A DNA stretch of 10,518 bases, taken from positions 4,918 through 15,435 of the forward strand of contig JAQWDG010000022.1 in NCBI GenBank assembly GCA_028705545.1, read 5' to 3'. The notes under the pieces are model-generated. The model was not told where the DNA came from and searched no databases. It worked only from the letters and a program-made list of their open reading frames with translations. Positions 8,376 through 10,518 of the stretch are shown here, one piece after another. How positions within the stretch are numbered: the stretch's first letter is position 1; every line of letters starts with the position of its first letter. The stretch is from Methanoregula sp. (GTDB taxonomy: Archaea; Halobacteriota; Methanomicrobia; Methanomicrobiales; Methanospirillaceae). Position numbers and translations under genes: made by a program.

Positions 8376-9203
8376 TGCACTGATGGTATGGGTGGACTGG
8401 ACATTTGTAAGGGTATAGGTGAGTACCTGGTTGACCGCTCCCCCGGAGGAGACCTGAACGCCATCGACCCTGATGAACTGGACGCGGTACCCTGAGGCAG
8501 GCACGAACGTGAAGGTCTGGCTTGCACCGGTCAAAACATTCACGGTCGCATCGTTTGTCCCAGGCGGAGAGATCGTTCCCAGTGCATTTGCTCCCGATCC
8601 CTTGGGCGTCCATGAAACCTTCAGGGCATAGGAGGCCGGCGTCGGCAAGGTTGTCGCGTTGGTGGTTACTACGGTTGTGGTGGCCGTTGTTGTTATGTTT
8701 GCTGTGGTTGCCGTTCCGGTACCGGCCCCTACGGTTGTATTCATCTGTGCGATGAGCACGTGCGTCTTGAGATCGACAAGGCGGAGGTTGATGATACCAG
8801 GTGGCAGCGAGGGAAATGTTACTCCGGAGAGGTTTGTTGCTGCGGCAAACCCGGAGCCGGTGTAATAGATATAGATGGTCTGGCCGGGACCGAAATTAGT
8901 GAGTGAAGGAACAGGCTTTACGGGATACGTACCAGTGATGGTGTCAACATAGAACCCGGCCTGGAACGAGTCGGTTGTCGTATCGGTGAAATAGACCGGA
9001 TCGCCGGCACGGTGGAAAACGGCGATGGCCGAGTGACCCGAGATGTTTTTGAAGCTGAAGTCCGGTACCATATACGCGGACTTCTGGAGAAATCCAAAGA
9101 GGCCAAAAGATATTGCCAGGATAATTATGGCAATTGCAACCAGCAGACCGATCAAAAGGAATTCATCGGTAAGTTCGCTTACCCCTGCATCCCGCCGTTT
9201 CAC
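8364..9203 (-). CDS. Type IV pilin-like surface protein with InlB-type repeat
   Basis: 279 residues from a GTG start; an in-frame stop lies just upstream and AGGTG (9208-9212) gives a ribosome site four bases away. The N-terminus KRRDAGVSELTDEFLLIGLL followed by a hydrophobic helix to about residue 38 is an archaeal class III (prepilin) signal, probably cut after A6 or G7 by a prepilin peptidase, with the helix packing in the filament core. A beta-rich region (about 45-158) follows, with ISGHSAIAVFHRAGD and a GxGQTIYIYYTGSGF segment. A Thr/Ala-rich linker (about 160-190) carries N-x-T glycosylation sites. The last ~80 residues match the divergent InlB B-repeat pattern: TVNVLTGASQTFTFVPASGY, then VDGVQV and TISAHFG. 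It may be a minor pilin or adhesin. It has its own promoter and is followed by the AN1-CAP gene. Confidence 0.87.
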   Translation of the reverse strand: MKRRDAGVSELTDEFLLIGLLVAIAIIILAISFGLFGFLQKSAYMVPDFSFKNISGHSAIAVFHRAGDPVYFTDTTTDSFQAGFYVDTITGTYPVKPVPSLTNFGPGQTIYIYYTGSGFAAATNLSGVTFPSLPPGIINLRLVDLKTHVLIAQMNTTVGAGTGTATTANITTTATTTVVTTNATTLPTPASYALKVSWTPKGSGANALGTISPPGTNDATVNVLTGASQTFTFVPASGYRVQFIRVDGVQVSSGGAVNQVLTYTLTNVQSTHTISAHFG

Positions 9204-9250
9204 AGCGCACCTGTATTTTCATCATACGTTCATTGATATTAAATAGTAAC

Positions 9251-9278
9251 TATATAACCTGCATTTCCTTTTGAAAGG
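9251..9278 (-). promoter_or_regulatory. Pilin-gene promoter with upstream palindrome
   Basis: On the minus strand TTATATA (9251-9257) is the clearest TATA box in the window, predicting a start near 9228 and a leader of about 25 bases with the AGGTG ribosome site. Just upstream, CCTTT-TG-AAAGG (9267-9278) is a short palindrome that could bind a regulator next to the BRE/TATA region. The rest of the 108-base gap shows only the hairpin at 9294-9324. Confidence 0.55.
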
Positions 9279-9293
9279 GATGGCCTTATTCTT

Positions 9294-9324
9294 TAAAATG
9301 CACGTGGATTCTTACCGCATTTTA
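9294..9324. repeat. Perfect 8-bp inverted repeat enclosing the KaiC-like gene stop codon
   Basis: TAAAATGC (9294-9301) and GCATTTTA (9317-9324) pair perfectly around a 15-base loop with the stop codon (9312-9314, minus). The TTTT in the distal arm could help termination on the minus strand. Confidence 0.55.
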
Positions 9325-9863
9325 TCAAATGTGATGATGCTGTCGACAAAGGTCGAAATCTGGGAGAGGATCACCGGATCGATCCCAACATCTGCGGACA
9401 GGATTATTCCCGAGGTTTCTGCAAGTCTGAGATTGTTGATGAGGAAATGCAAAAATTTTGCAGCTGTGATTGTCGGGGTATGGATGAGAAGGAGACTTAA
9501 TGAGTCAAAGAGAATGCACTTGTGAACCGGAGGCATGGCTTTGAGTGTTTCGGTAATAGCGATTCCGAGGCCGGTCAGGTCCGCGGGATGGTTCACGTAC
9601 CGTATTTGCGGCATCGGGACCATTTCACCACCGGAGTAACGCGTCACGGCATCGACAACGTAATACATCTCGGGAAGGATGCCCGTTTTGGCATATGTTT
9701 TTGAAATTACCCTCACCGGCTGGTTTAATGAAATTACCAGGGGTTTGCAGCCATTGTCCAGGATTTTTTTAGTGACAGCGACATTCAGGCGATTAACCTC
9801 CTGAGGAGCAGAGAGCAGGAGATACAACCGGTTTTCACGGGCGACAGCGTGTTCATCCGCCAC
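9312..9863 (-). CDS. KaiC/RecA-like (DUF835-like) signalling protein lacking a P-loop
   Basis: 183 residues from the GTG at 9863, chosen because GGGAAGTGA lies just upstream and the start falls four bases after the preceding stop; the ATG at 9956 would force an 89-base overlap. The fold order resembles the KaiC/RAD55 RecA-like core: RLYLLLSAPQEVNRLNVAVT (12-31) sits where 'LISGPPGTGKTT' would be but has no Walker A Gly-Lys-Thr; LVISLNQPVRVI (42-53) follows; KCILFDSLSLLL (115-126) corresponds to Walker B 'VIDSLS'; the C-terminal part TAAKFLHFLINNLRLAETSGIILSAD looks like the last RecA strands and helices. Without a P-loop it should not hydrolyse ATP and may be a binding or regulatory module. 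The link to DUF835-type proteins is from memory of their pattern. Tightly coupled to the PAS gene. Confidence 0.72.
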   Translation of the reverse strand: MADEHAVARENRLYLLLSAPQEVNRLNVAVTKKILDNGCKPLVISLNQPVRVISKTYAKTGILPEMYYVVDAVTRYSGGEMVPMPQIRYVNHPADLTGLGIAITETLKAMPPVHKCILFDSLSLLLIHTPTITAAKFLHFLINNLRLAETSGIILSADVGIDPVILSQISTFVDSIITFDKMR

Positions 9864-9867
9864 GATT

Positions 9868-10518
9868 TCACTTCCCGGTGAGGAAACCGATGTACCCTTC
9901 AGGGATCTCTTTATCATCCACTTTTGCTTTCGCGGCGAGGTCTTCGAGGGTAGCAACGATCGTGGCGATGTTCTTTGCTTCTATGGTTAACTGCGACCGG
10001 ATATCTTCATTGGTATATGTCCCGGATCCCACCTGCCCGGCAATCTCGGACAGACTGTTTTGAATCAGTTCGAGCGGTGTTCGTATCCGGAAAAACGCCT
10101 CGTTTAAGTAGGCAAGCAGGGCGATTTTCCGGTCTTCCGCTACTTTGCGATCGCGGATGTCGACAAAACTTTCAACCAGGTAGACTTTCCCTTCAAACTG
10201 AATTTTGGCAGTGGTCTTGAGTACCGGGATCAGTTCGCCGTTCGCCGACATCATGCTGTGTTCGGTATTGTAGAACTGCTGGTGGAGATCGGGTTTCGGA
10301 CAGGTTCCATCGAATGACGGGCAGATGCTTTCCTGACACGTGGTTTCCGTGCAGGTCTTGCCTATAATGTCATTCCTTTTGATGCCGAGAAGTTCTTCTG
10401 CATGGTTGTTGATGTCAACAACGGTTTGTTGTATCGGATCGATGACAATGATCCCGGTCTGGATCCGGTCAAAGATTAATTTGAAAACCTCTCCTGTTTT
10501 TGGGAGTGTACCATTGCT
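9868..10518 (-). CDS. PAS-domain sensor protein with H-box-like helix lacking His, N-terminus outside window
   Basis: The final 216 residues are visible and the frame is open at the right edge. Visible residues 10-125 form a PAS domain: VFKLIFDRIQTGIIVID, INNHAEELLG, then IIGKTC with a Cys series C56, C61, C66 and C73 (ending TCPKPD), and a C-terminal strand-helix YLVESFVDIRDRKVAED. A coiled helix leads to LNEAFFRIRTPLELIQNSL (138-156), like the histidine-kinase H-box 'F-S-H-E-L-R-T-P-L' but with F143 in place of the phosphoacceptor His. The protein stops about 60 residues later, with no HATPase domain. It is therefore probably not a kinase; it may dimerise and pass a PAS signal to the protein encoded four bases downstream. 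Further sensor domains may lie beyond the edge. Confidence 0.88.
   Translation of the reverse strand, partial: SNGTLPKTGEVFKLIFDRIQTGIIVIDPIQQTVVDINNHAEELLGIKRNDIIGKTCTETTCQESICPSFDGTCPKPDLHQQFYNTEHSMMSANGELIPVLKTTAKIQFEGKVYLVESFVDIRDRKVAEDRKIALLAYLNEAFFRIRTPLELIQNSLSEIAGQVGSGTYTNEDIRSQLTIEAKNIATIVATLEDLAAKAKVDDKEIPEGYIGFLTGK

Noticed and set aside
7493..8383. 296-codon plus-strand frame rich in Val/Ala opposite the AN1-CAP gene
   Set aside because: The Val-rich part is simply the complement of the Thr-rich stalk; the minus strand has AN1 and CAP motifs.
9864..9956. Overlap of the PAS and KaiC-like frames as a frameshifted single gene
   Set aside because: A GTG start with a ribosome-site-like sequence lies four bases after the PAS stop, which fits two coupled genes; fusion in relatives would reopen this.

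Overview
The window (10,518 bases, fairly GC-rich) looks like a chromosomal segment of a methanogenic euryarchaeon, most likely of the Methanomicrobiales (Methanoregula-like). Evidence seen: archaeal TATA-like boxes, short or leaderless 5' ends, T-tract terminators, an AN1 zinc finger, an archaeal type IV pilin N-terminus, Thr-rich surface linkers, and a PAS protein paired with a KaiC-like protein. The taxon is inferred from gene style, not from a marker gene. There are ten protein genes, no RNA genes, no mobile elements and no CRISPR. No gene-free stretch exceeds about 150 bases.

Left part (1-4826): a membrane-anchored 5'-nucleotidase/metallophosphoesterase (C-terminus beyond the window) lies downstream of a complete bacterial-type LonA protease. 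Upstream of lon on the same strand is a Cys-rich MarR-family regulator, and divergent from that a DJ-1/PfpI-family protein. MarR, DJ-1 and Lon together suggest a small redox/protein-quality locus. Similar GTTAG-type sequence sits just upstream of both the marR and lon starts.

Middle part (4827-7110): a stand-alone extracellular Cache-domain lipoprotein converges on the DJ-1 gene. It diverges from an endonuclease/exonuclease/phosphatase-fold enzyme, which in turn converges on a small cytosolic transglutaminase-like protein.

Right part (7111-10518, all minus strand): a PAS protein (N-terminus beyond the window) has an H-box-like helix without the histidine and no ATPase domain. It is tightly followed by a KaiC/RecA-like protein with no P-loop. 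Then come, behind a clear promoter, a type IV pilin-like protein with an InlB-type repeat, a protein combining a cytosolic AN1 zinc finger, an internal lipoprotein-type signal and an external CAP domain, and the transglutaminase-like gene. This part reads as a sensing and cell-surface module.

The observations most worth a second look are the pair of apparent pseudo-enzymes at the right end, the AN1-lipobox-CAP architecture, and perfect 8-bp inverted repeats whose loops contain the stop codon at three genes (looser versions at two more).
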